DNA of 64,000 nt from Turicibacter bilis (GTDB taxonomy: Bacteria; Bacillota_I; Bacilli_A; MOL361; Turicibacteraceae), in assembly GCF_024499055.1 (NCBI RefSeq), contig NZ_CP071249.1, forward strand, positions 124,001 to 188,000, read 5' to 3'. Position 1 is the stretch's first letter. Every line of letters starts with the position of its first letter. The notes under the pieces are model-generated. The model did not search any database and was not told the DNA's origin. It saw only the letters and a program-made list of their open reading frames with translations. Made by a program: the position numbers and the translations under genes. Shown one piece after another: positions 35,707 to 44,442 of this stretch.

Positions 35707-37095
35707 TTATTCCCCCTTTGCTCCACCAACAGTAATTTCTTTTACACGAAGAGCAGGCTGACCAACATCAGTTGGAATTGAACCACTGGCAGCACCACAC
35801 ATTCCTTGAGCGCGTGCTAAGTTTTCACCGACCATATCAATTTGGTGTAAAATAGCTGGTCCATTACCAATGAGTGTTGCACCACGAACGGGTTCAGCAA
35901 TTTTTCCATTACGAATAATATATCCTTCATTAACGGCAAAATTAAAGTCACCTGTTCCAGGATTAACTGAACCGCCCCCCATACTTTTAGCATAAAGACC
36001 ATACTCCGTGTTAGCGATAATTTCATCGCTTGTGTTTGGACCTTCAGCAATAAATGTATTGGTCATACGTGAGGTTGGAGCAAAACGATAATTTTGACGA
36101 CGTCCAGAACCAGTTGATGCCATCTTCATACGACGACCATTTAATTTATCAATCATGTAACTTTTTAAGATCCCATTTTCAATTAATACTTTACGTTGTG
36201 TTGGTGTTCCTTCATCATCAACATTTAAAGAACCCCAAGCATTTGGAATCGTTCCGTCATCGATGGCTGTCACAATTGGGTTTGCTACTTGTTCACCTAG
36301 TTTATTGGCAAAGACAGATAGCCCTTTTGCAACAGAACTTGCCTCTAAACCATGTCCGCAAGCTTCGTGGAAAATCACGCCTCCAAATCCATTATCGATA
36401 ACAACTGGCATTTTTCCACTTGGACAAGGGCCTGCATTTAACATGGTTACCGCTTGACGAGCAGCATCATTAGCATAAAAATCAAGATCAAGATTTTCGA
36501 TAAATTCAAAGCCTTGTAAAGCCCCAGGACCATGTGCGCCCGTTTGCATTTCTTTCCCATTTGAAGCAACGGCTCGAATGAAAAGGCGAGTATAGACACG
36601 AGTATCTTCCACTAATGTTCCTTCTGTATTAGCAATTAAGACATGTTGTTTTTTTTCAGATAAAGCAACAGCGCTTTGACTAATTGATTCGTGATAGTGT
36701 TTAATCGTGTCACTCACTTGACGCATTTTTTCAACACGTCGTGAAGCAGGCATTTCACTTAAATCCGTTTGAATGATATGTTGGTTAATAATATTTTGTC
36801 GAACAAGATTTAATGGTTTCCTAATGACCTCACCTACAAGAGCTGATGCAATTTCACGAGCTGTTTTTAACAAGTTTTCACGTGATGAATCATTTGTATA
36901 TCCGTACACTGAATTTGTTCCTTGGAATAATCGAATTCCAACTCCATAATCTTGTCCGCGATTGGCTTTATCTACTTTGCCGCCAACCATATCAATGGAT
37001 TGGGATTCTGTTTGTTCAACATAGATTTCAGCAAAGTCTGCACCTAATGACATTGCTTCATCTAATACATCTTTAATTAATGCTTCATTTAGCAT
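35707..37095 (-). CDS. tldD: TldD metalloprotease subunit
   Basis: The 462-residue catalytic subunit carries the zinc motif FHEACGHGLEASSVAKG (HExxxH, about residues 243-259), with GGGSVNPGTGDFNFAV and PVRGATLIGNG near the end. It is paired with tldE in a two-gene unit preceded by GGGGGAA. TldD-TldE cleaves unfolded peptide stretches inside the complex chamber; in this organism the target is unknown. Confidence 0.94.
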   Translation of the reverse strand: MLNEALIKDVLDEAMSLGADFAEIYVEQTESQSIDMVGGKVDKANRGQDYGVGIRLFQGTNSVYGYTNDSSRENLLKTAREIASALVGEVIRKPLNLVRQNIINQHIIQTDLSEMPASRRVEKMRQVSDTIKHYHESISQSAVALSEKKQHVLIANTEGTLVEDTRVYTRLFIRAVASNGKEMQTGAHGPGALQGFEFIENLDLDFYANDAARQAVTMLNAGPCPSGKMPVVIDNGFGGVIFHEACGHGLEASSVAKGLSVFANKLGEQVANPIVTAIDDGTIPNAWGSLNVDDEGTPTQRKVLIENGILKSYMIDKLNGRRMKMASTGSGRRQNYRFAPTSRMTNTFIAEGPNTSDEIIANTEYGLYAKSMGGGSVNPGTGDFNFAVNEGYIIRNGKIAEPVRGATLIGNGPAILHQIDMVGENLARAQGMCGAASGSIPTDVGQPALRVKEITVGGAKGE

Positions 37096-37384
37096 AGGTT
37101 GGATTCCCCCTTTTTTAAATTTGAGGTTATTATACCATATTATGTTTTAATAAACAGAAGAGGATATAGATAAAAGGAAATATTTTCTAATCGATTAGTT
37201 GTTATAATTTAAGATGAATAGTAAAAAATAGTTATATCTATATAAGAAACAATTATTCTCGTTAATCATAGACGGATGATTGTTTATAGGATTAAGAGTA
37301 ATTAAGGAGGTTTGAGTCTTTTAAATCTGGTCCAGTTAAGAGGGCTCATTAATCTGTTAGTATTTTATATAAAAAGGTGATTGA

Positions 37385-37879
37385 ATGAAAAAAATAGTTA
37401 AAATCATGTATCTCTTATTAACTTTATGTCTTTTTTCAAAGGTTTCAGTTGAAGCACAGACATATCCCGAAGCTATTAGTTATATTAAGGTATCCGCATT
37501 TGAATCAGCCAACCAAAGTAATCGACTATCTGATGTTTTAATTGGAGTATTTACGCCAGATGGAGAACAGTTAGGTGTTTATCGAACTAATTCTGAAGGA
37601 GAAGTACTGATTGAAGTTACACCTGGTCTTATTGAGTTAAAAGTCTTACAATCAACAGAAGGTTATGAAGTATCCCAGCAGTATCAAGTGATGAGTATTG
37701 ATGCTTCTAATATTGATTTATATGAAGTAGAGTTTCCTCATGAGCCCATTAATGTAGTTGATGCACGGAAGATGCCAACAACAGGCCTTTCTCCTATCTA
37801 CTTTATGAGCAGTTTCGGTGTTAGTTTAACTTGCTTAGGTGTTCTTATTGTACGATACCTAAATCATGAAGAAGTCTAA
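37385..37879 (+). CDS. Small sortase-anchored surface protein with SpaA/Cna_B-like domain
   Basis: The 164-residue product has a signal peptide (to about residue 25, EAQT), a prealbumin-like domain with DVLIGVFTPDGEQLGVYRT followed by TNSEGEVLIEV, and a C-terminal wall-sorting signal: MPTTG, a hydrophobic helix and a short tail with RYLNHEE. MPTTG is a variant of LPxTG. The sortase gene starts inside its last codons (14-base overlap), so the protein is the likely dedicated substrate. AAGGTGATTGA precedes the ATG. Confidence 0.78.
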   Translation: MKKIVKIMYLLLTLCLFSKVSVEAQTYPEAISYIKVSAFESANQSNRLSDVLIGVFTPDGEQLGVYRTNSEGEVLIEVTPGLIELKVLQSTEGYEVSQQYQVMSIDASNIDLYEVEFPHEPINVVDARKMPTTGLSPIYFMSSFGVSLTCLGVLIVRYLNHEEV

Positions 37880-38442
37880 TAACATCATTTTATTTTTCTT
37901 AATTTTTAGTTTGCTCATAGTTACTCTCACTCCTTCTTATCATTTATTAAAGATGAATATTAATTAGCAGCATTTGCAACCAGTGGCAACCTGCTCAAGG
38001 ATTTATTTTGTTTCCAGATACCAATCTAATGACGGCTACTTTAAAGAAGGTAACTGATGTTGGATCCATTGTTGGGCGTGCTCAATTTTTAGAAGAGTCT
38101 TTGATTATAATTGAAGGCGTTGAGAAAGAACAACTTGAACAAGGGTTAGCTCACAATCCACTCTCATTACTTCCAGGTAGGAAAGGAAATTGTTTAATTT
38201 ATGGGCATCGAGAACAATTTTTATGGTCCCTAAAAGATCTTAAAGTTGGAGAACCAATTATCATTGAAAGCGTTGAAGGAATTTTTTATTATGCGGTTGA
38301 TGAAATTTCAATTAGACTTCCTAATGATCCTTATATTTTTGAATCGACGGAGGAGAGTGTATTAACCTTAGTGACTTGTTACCCATTTGTTTATTATGGT
38401 CTGAATAAAGAGCGCTACGTTGTGAAAGCAACATTGAATTAG
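37866..38442 (+). pseudogene. Class D-type sortase gene with a frameshift
   Basis: From ATG 37866 one frame gives a membrane anchor (MKKSNNIILFFLIFSLLIVT) and stops at 37965. The next frame, open from 37957, reads WQPAQGFILFPDTN and continues into a full sortase domain: LLPGRKGNCLIYGHRE (catalytic His), VLTLVTCYPF (Cys) and NKERYVV (Arg). A one-base slip near 37957-37967 would join the two, so the gene appears split by a single indel. The catalytic part has only a TTG (38008) as start and no ribosome binding site. It may be a young pseudogene, a sequencing error, or use programmed slippage. Confidence 0.8.
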
Positions 38443-38471
38443 AGTCTAACGATATCGTTAGATTTTTTTTA
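38443..38471 (+). terminator. terminator after the sortase gene
   Basis: The perfect palindrome TCTAACGATATCGTTAGA is followed by seven further T. Confidence 0.88.
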
Positions 38472-38557
38472 TGGATAAAAATGTTGAAAAGGGTAAAGAA
38501 GTGAATATAGTTATAAAAATTAGAAAGATCTATGCTATACTAGAAAACGAGAGTTAA

Positions 38558-38572
38558 TGATAATCATTATCA
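38558..38572 (+). promoter_or_regulatory. Fur box
   Basis: TGATAATCATTATCA matches the Gram-positive 7-1-7 Fur consensus at every defined position. It lies just after a TATACT -10-like box (38535-38540), where bound iron-loaded Fur would block transcription of the following exporter genes. Confidence 0.85.
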
Positions 38573-38613
38573 TAGATAACGTTAAGCGGAGAAGAAATGG
38601 AGTTGAAATAGAT

Positions 38614-40410
38614 ATGATGATCAATAAAAGGCTCATCTCGATTTGTGATGAATCCAAAAAATATATGGGGTTAACTATTTTATGTAGTTGGATTGGGATT
38701 ATTTGTAATATCATTATTGTTTTATTAATTGGTCAATTAATAAATGTGATGGTAGCGGGACAAACATTAAATTTGACTAGTGGATCACTATGGACAGCAA
38801 TGTCGGATTATATGTTAACGAAGCATGTCTCATTAACGATGGGGATTATTATTATTGTAATTGCCCTAATTGTTAAATTAGTGAGTCACCATTTATATGG
38901 GACATTTTCATATAAGTCATCTGCGAATGCACGTGCGACATTACGTCGTTTAGTATATGAGAAATTGTTACGTTTAGGGATGGATTATCAGAAATCTGAA
39001 AAGACATCAGGAGTTGTTCAACTTTCAATTGAAGGAGTAGAGCAGTTAGAAATTTACTTTGGTAAATATATCCCTCAATTTTTCTATTCACTTTTAGCAC
39101 CTTTAACACTATTTGTTGTTATTTCGTTTATTTCATGGCAAGCGGCGTTAGTCTTTATGTTATGTGTCCCACTAATTCCCGTATCGATTATTGCCATTAT
39201 GAAAGTAGCAAAACGTATTTTAAAAGAGTATTGGAATAACTACGCTAATTTAGGAGATACATTCTTAGAAAATTTACAAGGTTTAACAACGTTAAAAGTT
39301 TATGGTCAGGATGATCAAAAACATATTGAAATGAATGAAGAGGCCGAAGCTTTCCGTCGTATTACGATGAAAGTTTTAAGTATGCAATTAAATTCAATTA
39401 ATATTATGGATTTAATTGCATTTGGTGGATCAGCACTTGGAACAATTGTTGCTCTTTATCAATTTAAAAATGGAAATCTTCAAGTTGGAGATTTAATTGT
39501 GATTATCTTATTATCATCAGAATTCTTTATCCCACTTCGTTTATTAGGTTCATATTTCCATATTGCGATGAATGGGATGGCGGCTTCAGATCGTATTTTT
39601 GCTTTATTGGATACAGAAGAAGAAGTGGTTAAGTCTCCAAAAGTGATTCCGGCTAGCGATCAGTTAAATATTAAAGTTGAAAATGTAAACTTTAGTTATG
39701 ATGGCCAACGTCAAGTCTTAAAAGATATTTCATTGGACTTAACACCGGGTGGTTTAACTGCTATTGTTGGAGAGAGTGGAAGTGGTAAGAGTACAATGGC
39801 CGCTTTATTATTGGCGCAAAAGAAAGTGAATCATGGGCAGATTACTTTAAATGGAGTTCGCCTATCTGACATTGCACCTGAGGAGTTATATCGTCACGTT
39901 TCATTAGTATCAGCTCATAGTCACATCTTCAAAGGAACACTTCGTGATAATTTATTAATGGCCAACCCAGCTGCAACAATGGAAGAGATTGAACAGGCAT
40001 TAAAAACAGCGCGTTTATATGAATTTGTAACTAGTTTACCAAATGGATTAGAGACGGAAGTCGCTGAAAACGGAAGTTCATTATCAGGTGGACAAAAGCA
40101 ACGCTTAGCGTTAGCACGTGTTATTTTAGCGAATCGTCAAGCCATTATCTTCGATGAAGCGACATCAAATATTGATGTTGAAAGTGAAGAAGCGATTTGG
40201 GATGCAATTTATGATTTATCTGAAACAAAAACAATCATGGTTATTTCGCATCGTTTATCAAGCGTGAAACGTGCGAAAATGATTCATGTCTTTAAATTAG
40301 GAGAATTAGTTGAGTCAGGTACACACGAAGCTCTAATGAGTCAAGATGAAGTATATGCACACATGGTATCTGAACAACAACAATTAGAGAGCATTAGAGA
40401 GGTGAGATAA
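38614..40410 (+). CDS. CydD-like ABC exporter half
   Basis: The product (598 residues) joins six membrane helices to an ABC domain: GESGSGKST, LSGGQKQRLALA and AIIFDEATSNID. The segment VEQLEIYFGKYIPQFFYSLL, then FFIPLRLLGSYFHIAMNGM, is typical of CydD-type subunits of the CydDC family, which move heme or thiols. The preceding Fur box suggests an iron or heme link rather than cytochrome bd assembly alone; no cydAB genes are present here. ATG 38614 is chosen because the longer frame begins inside the Fur box. It overlaps the next gene by one base. Confidence 0.82.
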   Translation: MMINKRLISICDESKKYMGLTILCSWIGIICNIIIVLLIGQLINVMVAGQTLNLTSGSLWTAMSDYMLTKHVSLTMGIIIIVIALIVKLVSHHLYGTFSYKSSANARATLRRLVYEKLLRLGMDYQKSEKTSGVVQLSIEGVEQLEIYFGKYIPQFFYSLLAPLTLFVVISFISWQAALVFMLCVPLIPVSIIAIMKVAKRILKEYWNNYANLGDTFLENLQGLTTLKVYGQDDQKHIEMNEEAEAFRRITMKVLSMQLNSINIMDLIAFGGSALGTIVALYQFKNGNLQVGDLIVIILLSSEFFIPLRLLGSYFHIAMNGMAASDRIFALLDTEEEVVKSPKVIPASDQLNIKVENVNFSYDGQRQVLKDISLDLTPGGLTAIVGESGSGKSTMAALLLAQKKVNHGQITLNGVRLSDIAPEELYRHVSLVSAHSHIFKGTLRDNLLMANPAATMEEIEQALKTARLYEFVTSLPNGLETEVAENGSSLSGGQKQRLALARVILANRQAIIFDEATSNIDVESEEAIWDAIYDLSETKTIMVISHRLSSVKRAKMIHVFKLGELVESGTHEALMSQDEVYAHMVSEQQQLESIREVR

Positions 40411-42083
40411 TGCAACGTCAATCTGGATTTAGTATTATGAAGCGATTAATCTTAGAATTGAAACCATTAATTTTTGTGATGTTAATCACGATTACGATGG
40501 GAGTTCTAGGATTCTTAGCAGCAATTGCCATTGCTAGTTTTGCTGCTGTTGCGCTTGGAACAATTGTAGAAGGACCAACCATCGTTACGTTCCAAGCAGC
40601 CATTATTATTATGGTGGTTTGTGCCGTGAGCCGTGGGCTATTACGTTATGCTGAACAATTATCAGGACATTACATAGCCTTTAAAATTTTATATCTGTTA
40701 CGAGATAAAATCTTTACGAAACTTCGTACGTTAGCACCAGCGAAATTGGAAGGAAAAGATAAAGGGAATTTAATTTCATTAATTACTTCAGATATTGAAT
40801 TATTAGAAGTATTCTACGCACATACGATCGCACCGATCGCAATTGCTTTATTAACAAATAGTATGATTGCAATCATTTTATATTTCATTCATCCTGCTTA
40901 CGGATTTGTTGCTGCTGCATATTTTATTTTAGTTGGAGTTATCGTACCTTACGTATCATCAATACTTGTGAAGACGGCAGGGGTCAACTATCGTCAAGCA
41001 TTTGCAAGCAGTAATCAATATATTTTAGATTCATTACGTGGCTTAAAAGAAATCTTATTATTTAATCAAGGACAAGAGCGTTTAGCTGCCTTAAATGAGC
41101 AATCAAATCAGTTAAATAAAAGTGTTCGAAAAATTAAAGATCATGAAGGATTTGTAACTGGATTAACAGGGGTTATCATTACTTCAGCGATGTTAGTTTT
41201 CGTTGGAATGGGGTTCTATTTCTATACAACGGGACAATTAAGCTTAACATTAGTTTTAGTGGCATTAGTTATTATTGCTTCATCATTTGGACCGGTTGTC
41301 GCATTAAGTAACTTATCAAATACGTTAGCTCATACGTTTGCATGTGCACAGCGATTATTTGATTTATTAGATGAAGAGCCACAAGTCACTGAAGTTGAAG
41401 GAATGGCAACAGTTGAAATGAATGAGTTAGCCTTTGATCAAGTGACGTTTACTTATCCAAATGGAAAAACTCCGATTTTTAATGAAGCTTCTGTTTCGAT
41501 TAAAAAAGGAGATAAGCTAGCGTTAATTGGGCCAAGTGGAATTGGGAAAAGTACGTTCATTAAATTATTAATGCGTTATTTTGATGTTGAAAAAGGATGC
41601 GTTGAAATCGATGGCACAAATATTTCAGAGATTCCAACAGCTTCACTTCGCACAAAACAAACATTGGTTAGTCAAGAAACTTATTTATTCAATGATACGA
41701 TTGCAAACAATATTAAAATTGGAAAAGCCGATGCGACATTAGAAGAAGTCATTGAAGCAGCGAAAAAAGCATCCATTCATGAATTTATTGAAACTTTACC
41801 AAATGGATATGAAACAAAAGTTGGAGAGCTTGGAGGAATGGTGTCTTCAGGCGAAAAGCAACGTTTAGGATTAGCACGTGCCTTTTTACATGATGGTGAT
41901 GTTTTAATCTTAGATGAGCCAACAAGTAATTTAGATGCACTAAATGAAGGATCAATTCTAAAATCGATCAATGATTATAATAAGGATAAAACGATTGTTA
42001 TGATTTCACATCGTAAATCGACAACAGCGATTTGTGATCAAGTCTATAAGTTAGAAAATCAAACATTAATTTTACAAAAATAA
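40410..42083 (+). CDS. CydC-like ABC exporter half
   Basis: The 557-residue partner has FSIMKRLILELKPLIFVML at the start, six helices, Walker A GPSGIGKST, a changed signature (VSSGEKQRLGLA) and Walker B LILDEPTSNLD. With the CydD-like half it forms an asymmetric heterodimer. Start and previous stop overlap as TAATG, giving tight translational coupling. Heme, cysteine or glutathione export is possible from the family; a siderophore role cannot be excluded. Confidence 0.82.
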   Translation: MQRQSGFSIMKRLILELKPLIFVMLITITMGVLGFLAAIAIASFAAVALGTIVEGPTIVTFQAAIIIMVVCAVSRGLLRYAEQLSGHYIAFKILYLLRDKIFTKLRTLAPAKLEGKDKGNLISLITSDIELLEVFYAHTIAPIAIALLTNSMIAIILYFIHPAYGFVAAAYFILVGVIVPYVSSILVKTAGVNYRQAFASSNQYILDSLRGLKEILLFNQGQERLAALNEQSNQLNKSVRKIKDHEGFVTGLTGVIITSAMLVFVGMGFYFYTTGQLSLTLVLVALVIIASSFGPVVALSNLSNTLAHTFACAQRLFDLLDEEPQVTEVEGMATVEMNELAFDQVTFTYPNGKTPIFNEASVSIKKGDKLALIGPSGIGKSTFIKLLMRYFDVEKGCVEIDGTNISEIPTASLRTKQTLVSQETYLFNDTIANNIKIGKADATLEEVIEAAKKASIHEFIETLPNGYETKVGELGGMVSSGEKQRLGLARAFLHDGDVLILDEPTSNLDALNEGSILKSINDYNKDKTIVMISHRKSTTAICDQVYKLENQTLILQK

Positions 42084-42089
42084 ATAGTA

Positions 42090-42118
42090 AGGATTAGGCT
42101 CTCCTAGTCCTCTATTTT
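42090..42118 (+). terminator. terminator after the CydC-like gene
   Basis: AGGATTAGG pairs with CCTAGTCCT (one wobble), followed by CTATTTTT. It separates the exporter pair from the next Fur-boxed unit. Confidence 0.78.
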
Positions 42119-42129
42119 TAGACAATTAA

Positions 42130-42144
42130 TGATAATGATTATCG
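42130..42144 (+). promoter_or_regulatory. second Fur box
   Basis: TGATAATGATTATCG matches the 7-1-7 Fur consensus except for the last base. It lies 18 bases before the YgbA-type start codon. Confidence 0.78.
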
Positions 42145-42162
42145 TTGATAGGAGTGGATAAG

Positions 42163-42465
42163 ATGGCTAAGGGAAGAGTAGAACGTGAAAAACGCGTGAT
42201 TAAATTAATGATTGAATTATATTGTCATAAAAAACATCAACATAAATCACATGGATTATGTGATGAGTGTCAAGAATTATTAACTTATGCTCATAAACGT
42301 TTAAGTTTTTGTAAGTTTGGAGATGAAAAGACAACTTGTCAGAAATGTCCAATTCATTGTTATAAAAAAGACATGAAACAAAAAGTAAAAGATGTGATGC
42401 GATTTTCTGGACCACGTGTCTTAATCTATTCACCTATTGAATTTTTCCGTCACATGTTTTATTAA
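42163..42465 (+). CDS. YgbA-type (nitric-oxide-induced family) protein
   Basis: The 100-residue protein matches the family of E. coli YgbA: MIELYCHKKHQ, LCDECQELLTYAHKRLSFC, TTCQKCPIHCYKKDM and MRFSGPRVLIYSPI. Eight Cys, several in CxxC pairs, can hold metal or an iron-sulfur cluster. In E. coli ygbA is controlled by NsrR and helps recovery from nitric oxide. Here a Fur box precedes it, tying it to iron status. ATG 42163 follows AGGAGTGG. Confidence 0.88.
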   Translation: MAKGRVEREKRVIKLMIELYCHKKHQHKSHGLCDECQELLTYAHKRLSFCKFGDEKTTCQKCPIHCYKKDMKQKVKDVMRFSGPRVLIYSPIEFFRHMFY

Positions 42466-42483
42466 GAAAGGGAGCGAGCTAAG

Positions 42484-42885
42484 ATGAAAAAAATAACAAA
42501 AGCATTATTAGTATTATGTGGTTTAATTTGTGTGGGATTGGGGTTATTAGGGGTTATTTTACCGATATTACCAACTACACCATTCTTATTATTAGCATCC
42601 GTTTGTTTTGTCAAAGGATCAGATCGATTTGATTGTTGGTTTAAATCAACAAATTTATATAAGAAGCACTTAGAAAGCTTTGTTCAAAATCGACAAATGA
42701 CACTAAAACAAAAATGGACCATCTTATTAACTGCCGATATCATGCTTTGTTTCCCTTTCTTTCTTGTTGATAATTTACATATGCGAATTTTCTTAATTGT
42801 GTTAGTGATCGCGAAGTTTTATTATTTTATGTTTAGAATTGAAACGATTCCCGCTGGTTCTAAAAAAGAAAAAAGTTTAAGCTAA
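42484..42885 (+). CDS. DUF454 (YbaN-type) membrane protein
   Basis: The 133-residue protein has three membrane helices and the DUF454 signature: GLICVGLGLLGVILPILPTT, PFLLLASVCF and a KHLESF segment followed by KQKWTIL. Function is not established; family members often lie near heme or iron genes. It is the second gene of the unit headed by the YgbA-type gene, spaced 18 bases. Confidence 0.85.
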   Translation: MKKITKALLVLCGLICVGLGLLGVILPILPTTPFLLLASVCFVKGSDRFDCWFKSTNLYKKHLESFVQNRQMTLKQKWTILLTADIMLCFPFFLVDNLHMRIFLIVLVIAKFYYFMFRIETIPAGSKKEKSLS

Positions 42886-42897
42886 GGAGAGATTAAA

Positions 42898-43209
42898 ATG
42901 TTATCACATGGATGTTTTTTTGCTGCGTTATTAGTTTACTATATTCCAAAAGCTTTTGGTAAAAAGACGAGGTTTATTATTAATTTACATATGGTGTTAG
43001 GAAGTTTATCTGTCCTTGGAATGCTATATGAAACAGCAATGAAGTTTGGGACAGATCGTTTTCTTAAATATGTTGGTTTTTCGTGCGTAATGTTAGCGAT
43101 TGCCGGAACGGGTTATTTAATCACAAAGAATGGAAAACCAAGTGTCAAGTGGCATATTCTTGCCACCTTATCATTCTTTGCTTATTTAGCGTTAATCATT
43201 GTTTTATAG
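42898..43209 (+). CDS. small four-helix membrane protein with possible heme ligands
   Basis: The 103-residue product has four hydrophobic helices. His31 (NLHMVLG) and His86 (KWHILAT) lie at the starts of helices 2 and 4, with His4 near the N-terminus; such paired histidines could bind b-type heme, but this is inference. No family is recognised. It is 12 bases after the DUF454 gene with AAGGAGAG before the ATG and so belongs to the same Fur-linked unit. Confidence 0.68.
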   Translation: MLSHGCFFAALLVYYIPKAFGKKTRFIINLHMVLGSLSVLGMLYETAMKFGTDRFLKYVGFSCVMLAIAGTGYLITKNGKPSVKWHILATLSFFAYLALIIVL

Positions 43210-43294
43210 GAAAGGATTTTAGCGGAGGCGATAGAATAGAAGACTAGTTAATGCAGTTTTTATTATAGGAATATAAAATGTAAGTCATCATTTG

Positions 43295-43345
43295 AAAAGG
43301 CTATCTTTAGTTAGGCACTTGCTGAACTAAAGATAGCCTTTTTTA
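43295..43345 (+). terminator. terminator after the Fur-linked unit
   Basis: A 17-pair stem, AAAGGCTATCTTTAGTT with its complement, carries a 12-base loop and is followed by TTTTAT. Confidence 0.92.
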
Positions 43346-43620
43346 TATTGAAGAGGTAAAGAATAAAGGATTAAATGATAGAGAATGAATAAGGTGAGAG
43401 GTTAAATTTTAAATAATCATTTGAGTTAGAATATGTAAGTTTTTTTATTGTAAAACTAGAAAGAATGAGATGAATGTTAGGATAGAAAAATAACGGATGT
43501 GAGGGGGGATGGAAAAAAAAAACACTTTAAATTATGATAAGAATTTGTATGATAGAAGTGAAAGAGTAAAAAATTTAGAGGTGACCTAAAAAGAATTAGA
43601 CGGTTAAGAAGGAGTGTTAT
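43346..43620 (+). other. intergenic stretch before the Crp/Fnr gene
   Basis: AT-rich and purine-rich sequence with stops in all frames. No Crp-type box, RNA motif or small gene was found in it. Confidence 0.4.
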
Positions 43621-44313
43621 ATGGAAGTAGTAAATGCGGAAACATTACGTCATATTGAATTATTTTCGAGTATTAAACAGGAAAGTATGGATGAATTATT
43701 AGAGTGTATGAGAGTTGCTAAGTATAAAAAAGGGTGCTATATCTTTAGAGATAAAGAGTTAATCGATCAAGTTTTTATTGTCTTAAGTGGGAAGGTATCG
43801 ATTTATAAACTGAGTGAAGTTGGAGAAAAACGAGTCATTTTTATCTTAGATAAAGGACATTTGCTCAATGATAATCTAACGAATCAACTTCCATGCGCAA
43901 TTGACTGTGAATGTTTTGAAGCTTCTACTATCCTTATTTGTTCAAAAGAGAAATTTATTAAAATCATGGAGAATGACTTTGCTTTAACTCAAGCTGTTAT
44001 AAATCAATATTGTTCGAAGTTAAGACGAACGTATCGGCAATTAAAAAATGCTCCAACTAATATAGCGATGGAACGAAAGTTAGCCGCAAAGTTATATCGT
44101 TTATGTCGAGATTATGGAGTGCAAATTGATCAGGGTTATTTAATTGACTTACCTTTAACGGTTTCCTATTTATCTCAATTATTAGGAGCACAGCGTGAAA
44201 CTGTTTCAAGGGCTTTAAAAAAATTAATAGCGGCTAATTTAGTTGAATATGAAAATAAAAAAATTAAAGTTATCTCCATTGAAGCTTTAGGTGCATACCA
44301 TAAAAATATATAA
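43621..44313 (+). CDS. Crp/Fnr-family regulator
   Basis: The 230-residue protein has an N-terminal cyclic-nucleotide-like beta barrel (FRDKELIDQVFIVLSGKVSI) and a C-terminal winged helix with TVSYLSQLLGAQRETVSRAL. Seven Cys occur, including a QLPCAIDCECFE cluster near residues 92-103, so redox or iron-sulfur sensing is possible. The arrangement is unlike the classical Fnr N-terminal cluster. It lies directly before asrABC, with two Crp-type boxes in the gap. It is the likely activator of sulfite or nitrate respiration genes. GAAGGAG precedes the ATG. Confidence 0.88.
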   Translation: MEVVNAETLRHIELFSSIKQESMDELLECMRVAKYKKGCYIFRDKELIDQVFIVLSGKVSIYKLSEVGEKRVIFILDKGHLLNDNLTNQLPCAIDCECFEASTILICSKEKFIKIMENDFALTQAVINQYCSKLRRTYRQLKNAPTNIAMERKLAAKLYRLCRDYGVQIDQGYLIDLPLTVSYLSQLLGAQRETVSRALKKLIAANLVEYENKKIKVISIEALGAYHKNI

Positions 44314-44335
44314 ATGTACACTAATATGCACAACT

Positions 44336-44399
44336 TGTGATGAAAATCACTCATTGTGTGATTTTTATCACGGAAAAAAATTGTGAAATAGAGTACAAT
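44336..44399 (+). promoter_or_regulatory. asrA promoter with two phased Crp/Fnr-type boxes
   Basis: Box 1 TGTGA-N6-TCACT (44336-44351) and box 2 TGTGA-N6-TCACG (44357-44372) each match nine of ten positions of TGTGA-N6-TCACA. Their centres are 21 bases apart, two helix turns. A TACAAT -10 box lies at 44394-44399. The expected start near 44406 places box 2 at about -41.5, the class II activator position, overlapping the -35 region. Confidence 0.78.
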
Positions 44400-44442
44400 G
44401 ACCTCGTTACAGTAAAGAACTTAAGAAGCGAGGTCTTTTATT

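Noticed and set aside
36054-36401. 115-codon plus-strand frame opposite tldD
   Set aside because: It is antisense to a strongly conserved gene, with low-complexity His/Leu-rich translation typical of a shadow frame.
38008-38442. TTG 38008 as true start of a short sortase
   Set aside because: No ribosome binding site, and the open frame continues upstream toward a membrane anchor that lies one frame away; a frameshift explains it better.
38557-38613. Upstream start for the CydD-like gene
   Set aside because: The ATG lies within the Fur box and the added residues (MIIIIIDNVKRRR) are encoded by the operator.
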